Source: a virus
Virus record (IMG/VR): IMGVR_UViG_3300010883_000051
Span: 1 to 49,149 of that record
DNA length: 49,149 nucleotides
Reading direction: 5' to 3' (one strand)
Below are positions 5,044 to 13,194 of this stretch, in pieces. The first letter of the stretch is position 1, and every line of letters starts with the position of its first letter. A model generated the notes under the pieces. The model did not search any database, had not been told where the DNA came from, and saw only the letters and a list, made by a program, of their open reading frames with translations. The position numbers were made by a program, and so were the translations under genes.

Positions 5044-5774
5044 GCTTCAAGACCACGGGAGATAAAAAGGAAGAGCCTATGAGCAAGACAAAAGAAAACA
5101 GCACGCACCTCAAAACGAGACTACCCCATGAAGAAGGGGCTTCTGAGGGTATCAAGCTTCTCCAGATAGGGACAAACGACGGTGATGATCCAGTTTTTAC
5201 CTTCATAGAGGAAAACGCTTCAGATATTGATTCATGCATGCTCGTAGACGCGAACCCGTGGGCGTTAGAAAAGGCGAGAGAAAAATATAAGGATTTTTCA
5301 TTTTGTGACTTTAAATTCACCGCGGTCATTCCAATAGAAATTGGCGGTAAGCAGATCTCATTCCATGTCCCCAACAACGACAGGGATTCTCCATTCTCAT
5401 CAATTGATCCAGACTTCACGGCAGCACACGCGCAGGTAGGAGAATTGTTTCAATATGAGGTGGATGCAATTTCTTTAGAGAAATTAATGAGAGAAGTGCC
5501 AGACATAACTCATTTAATCATAGATACGGAGGGGTACGATATGTTGAACCTGTTTAGCATTGATTTATTACGATATCCTTCTCTCAAGCAGGTTTGTTTT
5601 GAGCATCTTCATGCGGATGGAATGCTTACCCAAGGAAACAGGCTAAGAAGTCTTATCGGCTATTTCAATAGCTGCGGATACTACGTTCTCTACGACAACG
5701 GAAGCGACTGCAATTTAATCGCAGAGAAACAACCCCCAGAGAAACCAGAGAAACCCGAGGAATCTGATGAGTAG
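5040..5774 (+). CDS. FkbM-family SAM-dependent methyltransferase
   Basis: A 244-aa Rossmann-type methyltransferase. The SAM-binding loop is LLQIGTNDGDDP (about residues 40-51), followed by an acidic residue at the end of strand 2 (LVDANPWALEKA). The FkbM-type catalytic-core block is LIIDTEGYDM at about 159-168. The family usually O-methylates sugars or small molecules. The first 30 residues are a charged tail outside the fold, and an internal Met at residue 14 could be the true start. The ATG overlaps the sigma stop (ATGA). Its place between a sigma factor and DNA-packaging genes is odd; the substrate is unknown. Confidence 0.75.
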   Translation: MSFKTTGDKKEEPMSKTKENSTHLKTRLPHEEGASEGIKLLQIGTNDGDDPVFTFIEENASDIDSCMLVDANPWALEKAREKYKDFSFCDFKFTAVIPIEIGGKQISFHVPNNDRDSPFSSIDPDFTAAHAQVGELFQYEVDAISLEKLMREVPDITHLIIDTEGYDMLNLFSIDLLRYPSLKQVCFEHLHADGMLTQGNRLRSLIGYFNSCGYYVLYDNGSDCNLIAEKQPPEKPEKPEESDE

Positions 5775-6855
5775 CGAAATCCAACTTACCCCAAAGCAAG
5801 GACAGGATATTCTGGAGGCATGGAATAGCAGGCCGGATAGCCCGCCGTCGCTAATGGAATTGACGACGATAGCGTTCCCAGACGTGGAAAATGCAGATGG
5901 TAGGAGTAAAGAGGGAAGGGCCGTAAAAGCGTTTCTAGCGAGCCGAGAACTAACGGCAAGGGGAGCACACCAATATAAGGCAAAAGGGCTTCTAGAGCTA
6001 ACTAAGGACCGAAAAGAGTACATTGAGAACAACGCCTCATTACTTAAGCCTCTAGAACTCACAAAGAATGTTTTTGGTAATGACAATTTAACAACATTGA
6101 GTCAAGAGTTCAGAACCGTAACTGAATTTTTAAAGACCGCAGATGTAAAGGTATATTCTGAGCCCGATAGGGATTTTACCATAGAGCGGTATAAACCCCC
6201 TAAAACTTTTTACGCGACACTGTTAATAGTAAACAGATACATACACGTAAAGATAGACAAAGATAAGGTTACCCATCAACAGACAAAAGAAATAGACTCC
6301 CTTATTGGATATATGAATACATATAGATTTGGTCATCAAATCAACACATATCAATCCGATCAAGACAGAGAATTATTCGAGAGTAGTTTCGTAAGGTATA
6401 CTAATGACAAGGCGGACCTAACCCAAGAAGAGGTAGATCAATATATTGTCCTATGTACCGAGGTCGTGATATCGTCCACCATCCAAGAAACCATTCAGAT
6501 GCTTCAAATGCAAATCGACCTAGAAGTAACAAACGGGGGGAAAGTTCCCATGTCCTTAGTGGAGGCAAGTAATACGGCCCGCTCTGAGTACAACCAATGC
6601 GTTACGAGGCAGCAAAAACTATTAAACGATTTAAAGGTTAAAAGAAGCGACAGGCTAAGTAAGCTCGTCAAGCAGAACGCCAGCATCTTAAATTTGGTAC
6701 AAATGTGGAAAGAGGAAGAGAGTAGGGAAAAGCTCATCCTCCTAGCGGAGAAAAGGAAAAAGGTCATAAAAAAAGAAATCGAAAAGCTGTCATCCATAGA
6801 TGAGGTCAAGGCTAGAATAATGGGAATTACGGAGGACGAAATACTCAATGGTTAA
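5767..6855 (+). CDS. Hypothetical protein, possible small terminase subunit
   Basis: A 362-aa protein just before nuclease and large-terminase genes. The N-terminal 60 residues look like a helix-turn-helix (SLMELTTIAFPDV, then DGRSKEGRAVKAFLASREL). The middle is mixed; the C-terminal third (about 240-345) is a long charged coiled coil. A DNA-binding N-terminus plus an oligomerising coiled coil directly upstream of TerL fits a small terminase, but it is longer than usual and no signature proves it. It overlaps the methyltransferase by 8 bases and the next gene by 8. GAGG lies at suitable distance before the ATG. Confidence 0.5.
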   Translation: MSSEIQLTPKQGQDILEAWNSRPDSPPSLMELTTIAFPDVENADGRSKEGRAVKAFLASRELTARGAHQYKAKGLLELTKDRKEYIENNASLLKPLELTKNVFGNDNLTTLSQEFRTVTEFLKTADVKVYSEPDRDFTIERYKPPKTFYATLLIVNRYIHVKIDKDKVTHQQTKEIDSLIGYMNTYRFGHQINTYQSDQDRELFESSFVRYTNDKADLTQEEVDQYIVLCTEVVISSTIQETIQMLQMQIDLEVTNGGKVPMSLVEASNTARSEYNQCVTRQQKLLNDLKVKRSDRLSKLVKQNASILNLVQMWKEEESREKLILLAEKRKKVIKKEIEKLSSIDEVKARIMGITEDEILNG

Positions 6856-7780
6856 CTGCAAGGTCTGTGAAAAAGAATTCGAAAACGACAGGCAATTACA
6901 TGGACACCTAAAGGCTCATGGATTGCGTATGGTAGAGTATTACCAAAAGTACTCCCCCCGTTATGATAAGCACGACGGCAAAATAATAAAATTCAAAAAC
7001 AAAGAGCAATACCTCACCACTGAATTCAATACCCGAACCAACCTCAGAATGTGGCTTAAGAGTATAAGCGAAAACGAAGCGAAAGAATACTGTAAAAACG
7101 TACTTACAAAAAGAAAAGAAAAGCGAAACCTTATATATACCCCGTCTCAAGTGGAGCTTAGGACCGTAATAAGCCCACCCATGCAATACTATAATGAATT
7201 ATTCGAGGATTACTATAGGCTGTGCTCCAACCTAGGGTTTGAGAATAAGTATGGCCGCTTTAGCGACATAGTAAGTGGTTGCGAGTACAACAAACCAGAA
7301 TATAAAATATTCGTAGATACCCGTGAACGCATACCACTTAAATTTGAGAGAGGTATCGAAGTGAGAAAATTGGATTTCGGAGACTACGCGTTCAGCAGCA
7401 AAATAGCGACATGCAATTGTTGTATAGAAAGAAAAATGCTATCTGACTTTATAGGGACCATGAGCGGGGGGTATGAAAGATTCATAAAGGAAATAGAAAG
7501 GGCGCAAGATGCAGATGCGTATCTTGTGGTTCTAGTGGAAGACAGCTTAACTCATGCTATGAGTTTTCCATACTTACCACATATATCAAAAAAAATAAAA
7601 GCAACCCCCGAGTTCATATTCCATAGAGTAAGGAATTTAATACAGAAATATCCGCATATCCAATTTTTATTTGTAAATGGAAGAGTAGAGGCTTCCAGAG
7701 TTATAGAAAGAATTTTTACATGTGGATGTGCTTATAAGAAAGTCGATTTGCAATACGCTTACGACTTAAAGATATTATAA
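6848..7780 (+). CDS. C2H2 zinc finger plus ERCC4-type nuclease
   Basis: A 310-aa two-domain protein. Residues 4-24 form a C2H2 finger (CKVCEKEF then HGHLKAHG). The C-terminal half is an ERCC4/XPF nuclease: VDTRER at 156-161, GDY with D179, and the catalytic IERK at 193-196 followed by SDFIGTMSGGYERF. XPF nucleases cut DNA at branch points, so resolving branched DNA before packaging is plausible (inference). It sits directly upstream of TerL, and its TAA overlaps the TerL ATG. The middle region is basic and unassigned. Key catalytic residues are all present. Confidence 0.85.
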   Translation: MVNCKVCEKEFENDRQLHGHLKAHGLRMVEYYQKYSPRYDKHDGKIIKFKNKEQYLTTEFNTRTNLRMWLKSISENEAKEYCKNVLTKRKEKRNLIYTPSQVELRTVISPPMQYYNELFEDYYRLCSNLGFENKYGRFSDIVSGCEYNKPEYKIFVDTRERIPLKFERGIEVRKLDFGDYAFSSKIATCNCCIERKMLSDFIGTMSGGYERFIKEIERAQDADAYLVVLVEDSLTHAMSFPYLPHISKKIKATPEFIFHRVRNLIQKYPHIQFLFVNGRVEASRVIERIFTCGCAYKKVDLQYAYDLKIL

Positions 7781-9615
7781 TGTGGTACGCGCCAGAAAAA
7801 TATAACGAAACGCCGCTGGAAGACGTCAACGCCGAATTCCTTAAGCTGAAAGGTGGACTAGACGACAGGGAGGCAAAAATTACCCTAGCTAAGTTCCTAA
7901 GGAGTAACCTAGGCCTTACAACGGAACTTATTTCGGGTATAAAGCTAGCACCCTATCAGGAGGTGACCTTAAAGGCCTTGATGAATAGGAACTTTTCTAT
8001 GTGTGTATGGGGTCGCGGTTGTGGTAAGACTTTTATTGCGAGTGTATTTTGTTTCTTACAGTGCATCTTCGAACCAAGGACAAAAATTTTAATAGCTGGG
8101 CCGACCTTTAGAACCGCTAGGTTTATATTTAATAATCTGGAAACCATAGTGGAATCAGAGGGTGCCGAACTCTTAGCTCAAGCCTTTGGCGCGAAGATCA
8201 AAAGAAACGACCAGTATGAATGGAAGATAAACGGAGGGACCATAACGGCCATCCCACTCAACGGAGAAAAGATTCGTGGTTTCAGGGCAAACGTCCTAGT
8301 GTTAGACGAGTACCTTCTCATTCCAGAAGATATCATATCTAATGTCCTTATGCCGTTCTTGGTCGCGCCACAAAATATTAAAGAGCGACTAGAGATCAGG
8401 GAAATGGAAGACAATCTAATTAAGAAGGGAGCCATGAAAGAAGAAGAAAGAATGGCTTTTGAAAACACATCTAAGATGATTGCCCTTTCCTCAGCTAGTT
8501 ATACATTTGAAAATCTATATAAAACATACAAAGACTGGATGGAGAAAATAACCACGGAAGAAAAGGTCGGGGAAGCAAAATATTTTATTTCCCAAATGGG
8601 ATACGAATCTCTCCCGGAAGAAATGATCGACCCAATTATTATTGAGGAAGCTCAAGGCGGAGGACAGAGCCATAGTTCTTTCTTGCGTGAGTATTGCGCT
8701 ACGTTTACCGACGGAAGCGATAGTTATTTTAGTGCCAGAAAAATGCACGAATGTACAATTCCAGATGGGGAGGAGCCAACCACGCAACTATTTGGAACCA
8801 AGGGGTCAAAATACATATTGGGCATCGATCCGAGTTTTAGTAACAGTCCGTCGTCTGACTTTTTTGCGATGTCTGTGTTAGAGCTAGACGATAAAACCCA
8901 GCAGGGCACACTGGTTCATACCTACGCTGTAGCTGGCGGGAATTTGACGGACCATATAAAATACCTTCATTACATTTTAACTCATTTTAATATAGAGATG
9001 GTTATCATTGATAACGCAGGAGCAGAATTTATAGATAGCGCCAATGCATCCGCCATGTTTAAGGAAAGCAGAATTAAGATAAATTTTTTCGAATTCAATA
9101 GCGCCAAAGACGGAGAAGACTACAGAAAAGAAATAGCAAGAGCGGGCAGAGCGTATAATAAGACCGCCAATTATATATGCTTCAAACAGGTGTTTACTTC
9201 TGACTTCATAAGAAAAGCGAATGAGCATCTCCAAACATGCATAGACCATAAGAAGGTATGGTTTGCGTCAAGAGCAGCAGCATGCGACCCAGCGTTCAAC
9301 AGGAACATATCTAAGAAGCTCCCCTTAAAGGACGTTAATGAACCAAGCGTATTAGAGTTTGTGGAAACCCAAGACGCCCTAGTATATCAAACAAAAAAAC
9401 AATGCGCCCTTGTGGAGGTGAAAAGCACAGCGAAGGGAACCCAAACATTTGATTTACCTCTTCACCTTAAGAAAAGTACATCCGCACATAAAGCTAGAAA
9501 AGATAACTATACCACTTTAATGCTTGGATGCTGGGGCATTAAGTGCTATTATGATATACAAAACGCTAAAATGATTGGAGTCGAGGATACCTTTACTCCA
9601 TACATGATACAATAA
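7780..9615 (+). CDS. terL: Terminase large subunit
   Basis: A 611-aa packaging motor with both domains. The N-terminal ATPase has Walker A GRGCGKTF (78-85) and Walker B VLVLDEY with D176/E177, then a coupling-type segment IALSSASY. The C-terminal RNase H-like nuclease starts with GIDPSFSNS (D350) and continues with VIIDNAG (D411). It converts ATP hydrolysis into DNA translocation into the prohead and cuts the concatemer. Length is typical. It is translationally coupled to the ERCC4 nuclease upstream and followed by a 41-base gap with a GTGTAAA motif, then the portal. Confidence 0.95.
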   Translation: MWYAPEKYNETPLEDVNAEFLKLKGGLDDREAKITLAKFLRSNLGLTTELISGIKLAPYQEVTLKALMNRNFSMCVWGRGCGKTFIASVFCFLQCIFEPRTKILIAGPTFRTARFIFNNLETIVESEGAELLAQAFGAKIKRNDQYEWKINGGTITAIPLNGEKIRGFRANVLVLDEYLLIPEDIISNVLMPFLVAPQNIKERLEIREMEDNLIKKGAMKEEERMAFENTSKMIALSSASYTFENLYKTYKDWMEKITTEEKVGEAKYFISQMGYESLPEEMIDPIIIEEAQGGGQSHSSFLREYCATFTDGSDSYFSARKMHECTIPDGEEPTTQLFGTKGSKYILGIDPSFSNSPSSDFFAMSVLELDDKTQQGTLVHTYAVAGGNLTDHIKYLHYILTHFNIEMVIIDNAGAEFIDSANASAMFKESRIKINFFEFNSAKDGEDYRKEIARAGRAYNKTANYICFKQVFTSDFIRKANEHLQTCIDHKKVWFASRAAACDPAFNRNISKKLPLKDVNEPSVLEFVETQDALVYQTKKQCALVEVKSTAKGTQTFDLPLHLKKSTSAHKARKDNYTTLMLGCWGIKCYYDIQNAKMIGVEDTFTPYMIQ

Positions 9616-9638
9616 TCCAAAAAAAACCGAGAAAAACC

Positions 9639-9645
9639 GTGTAAA
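9639..9645 (+). promoter_or_regulatory. GTGTAAA motif before portal gene
   Basis: GTGTAAA ending eleven bases before the portal ATG at 9657; the intervening TTCCTTTTGAT has no Shine-Dalgarno site. Confidence 0.55.
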
Positions 9646-9656
9646 TTCCTTTTGAT

Positions 9657-11708
9657 ATGCCAAGACCAAAGAAAACCGTAGAAGTCGAACCTCTAATGGC
9701 CGGAATGGAAGAGTCTCGGGCTTATGTAAACGCCGAGAAAAAAACCAGATCCCGTCGTAACATCGCCGGAACCATAGAAAGGACCAACAGGTTCACCAAC
9801 ATAGAGAATGGGCTGGTTCCGTTCAATTATTCCAAGGGGACAGCAAAATACACCAATATGGACGTGAGGGAAGCGTGCATCCTCTGTCAAAAAGCATACT
9901 GGAATTTCGCGGTGTTCCGTAACACCATTGACCTGATGACCGAATTCTCCATTGAGAATATCTATTTTACGGGAGGGTCAAAAAAGTCCAAACAATTCTT
10001 CGAAGCGCTTTTAGAAAAGATTAACATATGGGCGTTACAGGATAAATTTTTCAGAGAATATTTTAGATCTGGTAACGTATTTATACATAGGTTCGACGGG
10101 AAGATACCGATAAACGAAGTGAACAAACTCACGAGAGTTTTCAAAACTAAAATCCTCTCAAGCAAAGCCGAAAATCTTCTGTTGCCAATAAGGTACGTTA
10201 TACTTAATCCAGTAAGTATTGAATCAGGCGGAAACGTTTCATTCGTAAGGAATGATTATTACAAACTTCTTTCTGATTACGAAATAGAAAGGTTAAGGTC
10301 TCCCAGATCAGAGGAAGATAAGGAGCTTTACAAGGCGCTTCCACCAGACATAAAAAAACAAATTAATAAACCCGGGAACCATGCGATAAGGCTCCCCTTA
10401 GATAAAGACAAGACTCTAGCTATTTTTTACAAGAAACAAGATTACGAGCCCTTGGCAATCCCAATGGGTTGGCCTGTTCTCGAAGCGATAAACTGCAAAG
10501 CTGAAATGAGAAAAATGGACATGGCAATTACCAGAACCATGCAGCAAGCTATACTTTTAATTACGATGGGAACGGAGCCAGACAAAGGCGGAGTTAACCA
10601 AAAAAATCTTGAGCGCATGCAGTCTCTTTTCATCAACGAGTCAGTAGGGAGAGTTTTAGTTTCGGATTATACTACGAAAGCTGAATTTGTCATCCCACAA
10701 ATTGGAACTTTGCTTTCCCCGGAAAAATACGAAGTAGTGGAAAGAGATATAAATATCGGACTAAATAATATTTTAGTGGGTGGAGAAAAGTACGCCAATC
10801 AGCAAACCAAGACCGAAGTTTTTATGGCAAGGCTAAAACAGGCTAGACAATCTTTTAGGAAAGACTTCTTGATGCCCGAAATTAAAAGGATATCAAAACT
10901 TATGGGCTTTAAAAAGTTTCCACAAGCTCATTTCGAAGACACGCCGCTCAAACAGGACTACAACATGCAAAGAATATACAGCAGACTAATTGAGCTTGGC
11001 GTGCTTACCCCAGAGGAAGGTATGTTGGCTATTTCGGATAATAGACTACCCGATTCCGATTCGTCTGTAGAGTCCCAAATGGAATACAAAAAGCTCAGAG
11101 ATAAGGGCTTATACGAGCCGTTGTTGGGAGGACCAGAGACCCAAAAAGAAATGGCAGACAAAACCCAAAAGGGAGCAATGGAGCTTGCTGATAAAAACAT
11201 TAAGTCTCAAGAAAAAATAGGCAAAGAGAAAGCGAAAGAGGCCGCGAAGGCTCCAAAACTTGCGGTGCCACCTCCCACTGGAGGAGAGCCAGTGGGTAGA
11301 CCTGCTGGAGTTAGCACCCCGCAACCAAGCGATAGAAAGCCCGGAAAAATTGGAGAGAAACAATCGAAAGCACTCTTCAGTATAGATAAAATAAAAGACA
11401 ATATGCTTCTCGCAAATAAGCTAGAGGAAAAAATAAAAATAGAACTGAAAAAGAAATTCAAGCTTGAGGAATTGGATACCCCGCAAATGGAGGTGGTCGA
11501 AAGCATAGCACAGCTAGTGATTGCAAATGAAAATTCTAAGAATTGGAACAAGGTAACTTATATAAGAAAATATATAAAAAACCCCAAGGACACGAATAAA
11601 GAAGCGGTGAACTCTATTAACGAAATAGCATGCGAACATCAAGTTGACTTATATCTGGCAGGAATATTACACGCAAGCAGATCGGAAGTTGACCCATGCC
11701 AAGAGTAA
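9657..11708 (+). CDS. Portal protein
   Basis: A 683-aa protein in the position and with the look of a phage portal: a polar N-terminus, then FRNTIDLMTEFSIENIYF, a long alpha/beta body, and a helical stem region (MQQAILLITMGTEPD onward) typical of portals. After about residue 480 there is a charged helix (AMELADKNIKSQEKIGKEKAKEAAK segments), a Pro/Gly linker at about 530-560, and a C-terminal helical domain. It forms the dodecameric ring for DNA entry. There is no fused head-maturation gene. It overlaps the next gene by 13 bases. No recognisable Shine-Dalgarno site is present; a GTGTAAA motif precedes it. Confidence 0.85.
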   Translation: MPRPKKTVEVEPLMAGMEESRAYVNAEKKTRSRRNIAGTIERTNRFTNIENGLVPFNYSKGTAKYTNMDVREACILCQKAYWNFAVFRNTIDLMTEFSIENIYFTGGSKKSKQFFEALLEKINIWALQDKFFREYFRSGNVFIHRFDGKIPINEVNKLTRVFKTKILSSKAENLLLPIRYVILNPVSIESGGNVSFVRNDYYKLLSDYEIERLRSPRSEEDKELYKALPPDIKKQINKPGNHAIRLPLDKDKTLAIFYKKQDYEPLAIPMGWPVLEAINCKAEMRKMDMAITRTMQQAILLITMGTEPDKGGVNQKNLERMQSLFINESVGRVLVSDYTTKAEFVIPQIGTLLSPEKYEVVERDINIGLNNILVGGEKYANQQTKTEVFMARLKQARQSFRKDFLMPEIKRISKLMGFKKFPQAHFEDTPLKQDYNMQRIYSRLIELGVLTPEEGMLAISDNRLPDSDSSVESQMEYKKLRDKGLYEPLLGGPETQKEMADKTQKGAMELADKNIKSQEKIGKEKAKEAAKAPKLAVPPPTGGEPVGRPAGVSTPQPSDRKPGKIGEKQSKALFSIDKIKDNMLLANKLEEKIKIELKKKFKLEELDTPQMEVVESIAQLVIANENSKNWNKVTYIRKYIKNPKDTNKEAVNSINEIACEHQVDLYLAGILHASRSEVDPCQE

Positions 11709-13006
11709 GGATAACTTCACAATCTCAGGCTCTGTATGTGGGTCCTGCGCCGTCAACCGGTTATCATTTTATAGATTCCGACGGTAACCCTACCTCTGAT
11801 CTAGATGCTACTAATTTGCTTAAGCAACTCAACGGCCTTCAATCTTTAGACTATGATATAGTCAATAATAGAATTCCGATAAGCGAACTTGGAACAAGGC
11901 AAACCGTAAAAAGAGCTATCATTACGCCTCCCGCTGTTAATGTAAATTTTTCGTACATTGCTTCTGATTTAAAAAATGAAATCAGGATGGGGTTCGATGT
12001 CAATTTCCACACTGGATACTCTTGGACAGATCCATTTTACGCAAACAATACTGGGATATTTTGCTTATCCGGAATGCTCAGTAGGGAAAGTTATCCGGTA
12101 TACAGCGGGTTTAATACCGTGGACGATGGGGTGTTTACATCTGCTTGGCCATATTCGGATAGGGATAAAAGAAATTTGTTTTTAGGCATAGCTCCCGAAG
12201 GGGCAGACATGAAAGATATTCCAGACGAGGAATACGAGAAAATACATTGCGTGTCTTTCGGTGACTGCCACTTATCTAGATATGATGTAGAATTTAGTCT
12301 CAATAGCCCTATAGTCGTCAACACGTCATATCAGTGTGCGAACATACAGTATCATTCGAGTGGGTCAGGATTTATCCCCGCAATGAATACTACGGATTTT
12401 ACTCCTGTGAACAATAACATTTTCAAGATTCCAAAGCTTAGGGGTGAAGTGAGCGGCAATGTATCAGGAGTAGCTGAGCCGCTAAGAATAGGAGACATGA
12501 ACCTCAGAATAACCGCGCCCCAATATGGAACAGAAAAACAAGACATACTAGACGCCGGTATAAATTATAGAGATCTCAGCATCCAGAACGCATCCATCTC
12601 AATCGAAATAAATAGATACGCATGGAAAGGACTGGGTCATAAGCTACCTATAGACCGACCCGTAAAATACCCGATTACCGTAACCACTAAAATAAAGGGA
12701 CTGGTGGGGGAAACCCAAACAGGCGATTTATATAATTTTATATCAAAAGATTACCCATATGATTTAATATTTGAATGTAAGGCTCCTACGATGTGGTGTC
12801 CGGGTTTTGAACAAGACGTAAGGGTCAGGTATGATGTTATCGGGTCGAATTTAGATAATTTTTCTTTTACAAACCAAGTGAATCAAGGGAGAGAGGTAGA
12901 GCTAAATTATGTAACTGATGTAGCAGAAGGAGTCGGAGGTAAAGGTATTTTCATGAGCGGTATGGTGTTCGAAACGGGATTTGCCTTCTCTGGTTTTAAC
13001 TTTTAG
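11696..13006 (+). CDS. Tail-tube-like protein, copy 1
   Basis: A 436-aa beta-rich protein that is clearly paralogous to the 435-aa tail-tube protein at 39815-41122. Both start with a [R/N]-x-x-x-Q-S-x-A-L-Y-V pattern, share an NFSYIA/DFSYIL block near residue 85-105, and end with GIFMSG/GLFMSG. The body carries NISLD/SISIEINR-type strands and YPITVTTKI, usual for tube subunits. It lies between portal and the FtsZ-like gene instead of beside the tape measure. It could be a second tube subunit, a tube-tip or neck ring, or a diverged spare copy. It overlaps the portal end by 13 bases. Confidence 0.65.
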   Translation: MPRVRITSQSQALYVGPAPSTGYHFIDSDGNPTSDLDATNLLKQLNGLQSLDYDIVNNRIPISELGTRQTVKRAIITPPAVNVNFSYIASDLKNEIRMGFDVNFHTGYSWTDPFYANNTGIFCLSGMLSRESYPVYSGFNTVDDGVFTSAWPYSDRDKRNLFLGIAPEGADMKDIPDEEYEKIHCVSFGDCHLSRYDVEFSLNSPIVVNTSYQCANIQYHSSGSGFIPAMNTTDFTPVNNNIFKIPKLRGEVSGNVSGVAEPLRIGDMNLRITAPQYGTEKQDILDAGINYRDLSIQNASISIEINRYAWKGLGHKLPIDRPVKYPITVTTKIKGLVGETQTGDLYNFISKDYPYDLIFECKAPTMWCPGFEQDVRVRYDVIGSNLDNFSFTNQVNQGREVELNYVTDVAEGVGGKGIFMSGMVFETGFAFSGFNF

Positions 13007-13007
13007 G

Positions 13008-13014
13008 GTGTAAT
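13008..13014 (+). promoter_or_regulatory. GTGTAAT motif before the membrane/FtsZ-like pair
   Basis: GTGTAAT, nine bases before the ATG at 13024; the spacer AAGGGAAGC might act as a weak Shine-Dalgarno site. Confidence 0.5.
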
Positions 13015-13023
13015 AAGGGAAGC

Positions 13024-13185
13024 ATGCTAGAACTGTTAATTTTAAGTCTTTTGGTGAATGCTAGTCTAGGTTTTTGGGTCTTAAGGCTCAGAAACCTCGT
13101 AGACAGAGTACACCCTCGCTTTCTTCAAGCCGCCGAAAGACGAAATACAAGAGGGGTGACGTTTAGGAAAAAGGCTAAAAAATAA
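13024..13185 (+). CDS. Small membrane protein with basic tail, 53 aa
   Basis: A 53-residue protein: hydrophobic helix at about 2-20 (LELLILSLLVNASLGFWV), then an Arg/Lys-rich cytoplasmic tail ending GVTFRKKAKK. A GTGTAAT motif lies nine bases before the ATG. It ends nine bases before the FtsZ/tubulin-like gene, so the pair is probably one transcript. A membrane anchor for the filament-forming GTPase is an attractive guess based only on adjacency and topology. Confidence 0.6.
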   Translation: MLELLILSLLVNASLGFWVLRLRNLVDRVHPRFLQAAERRNTRGVTFRKKAKK

Positions 13186-13194
13186 AGGTTAATC

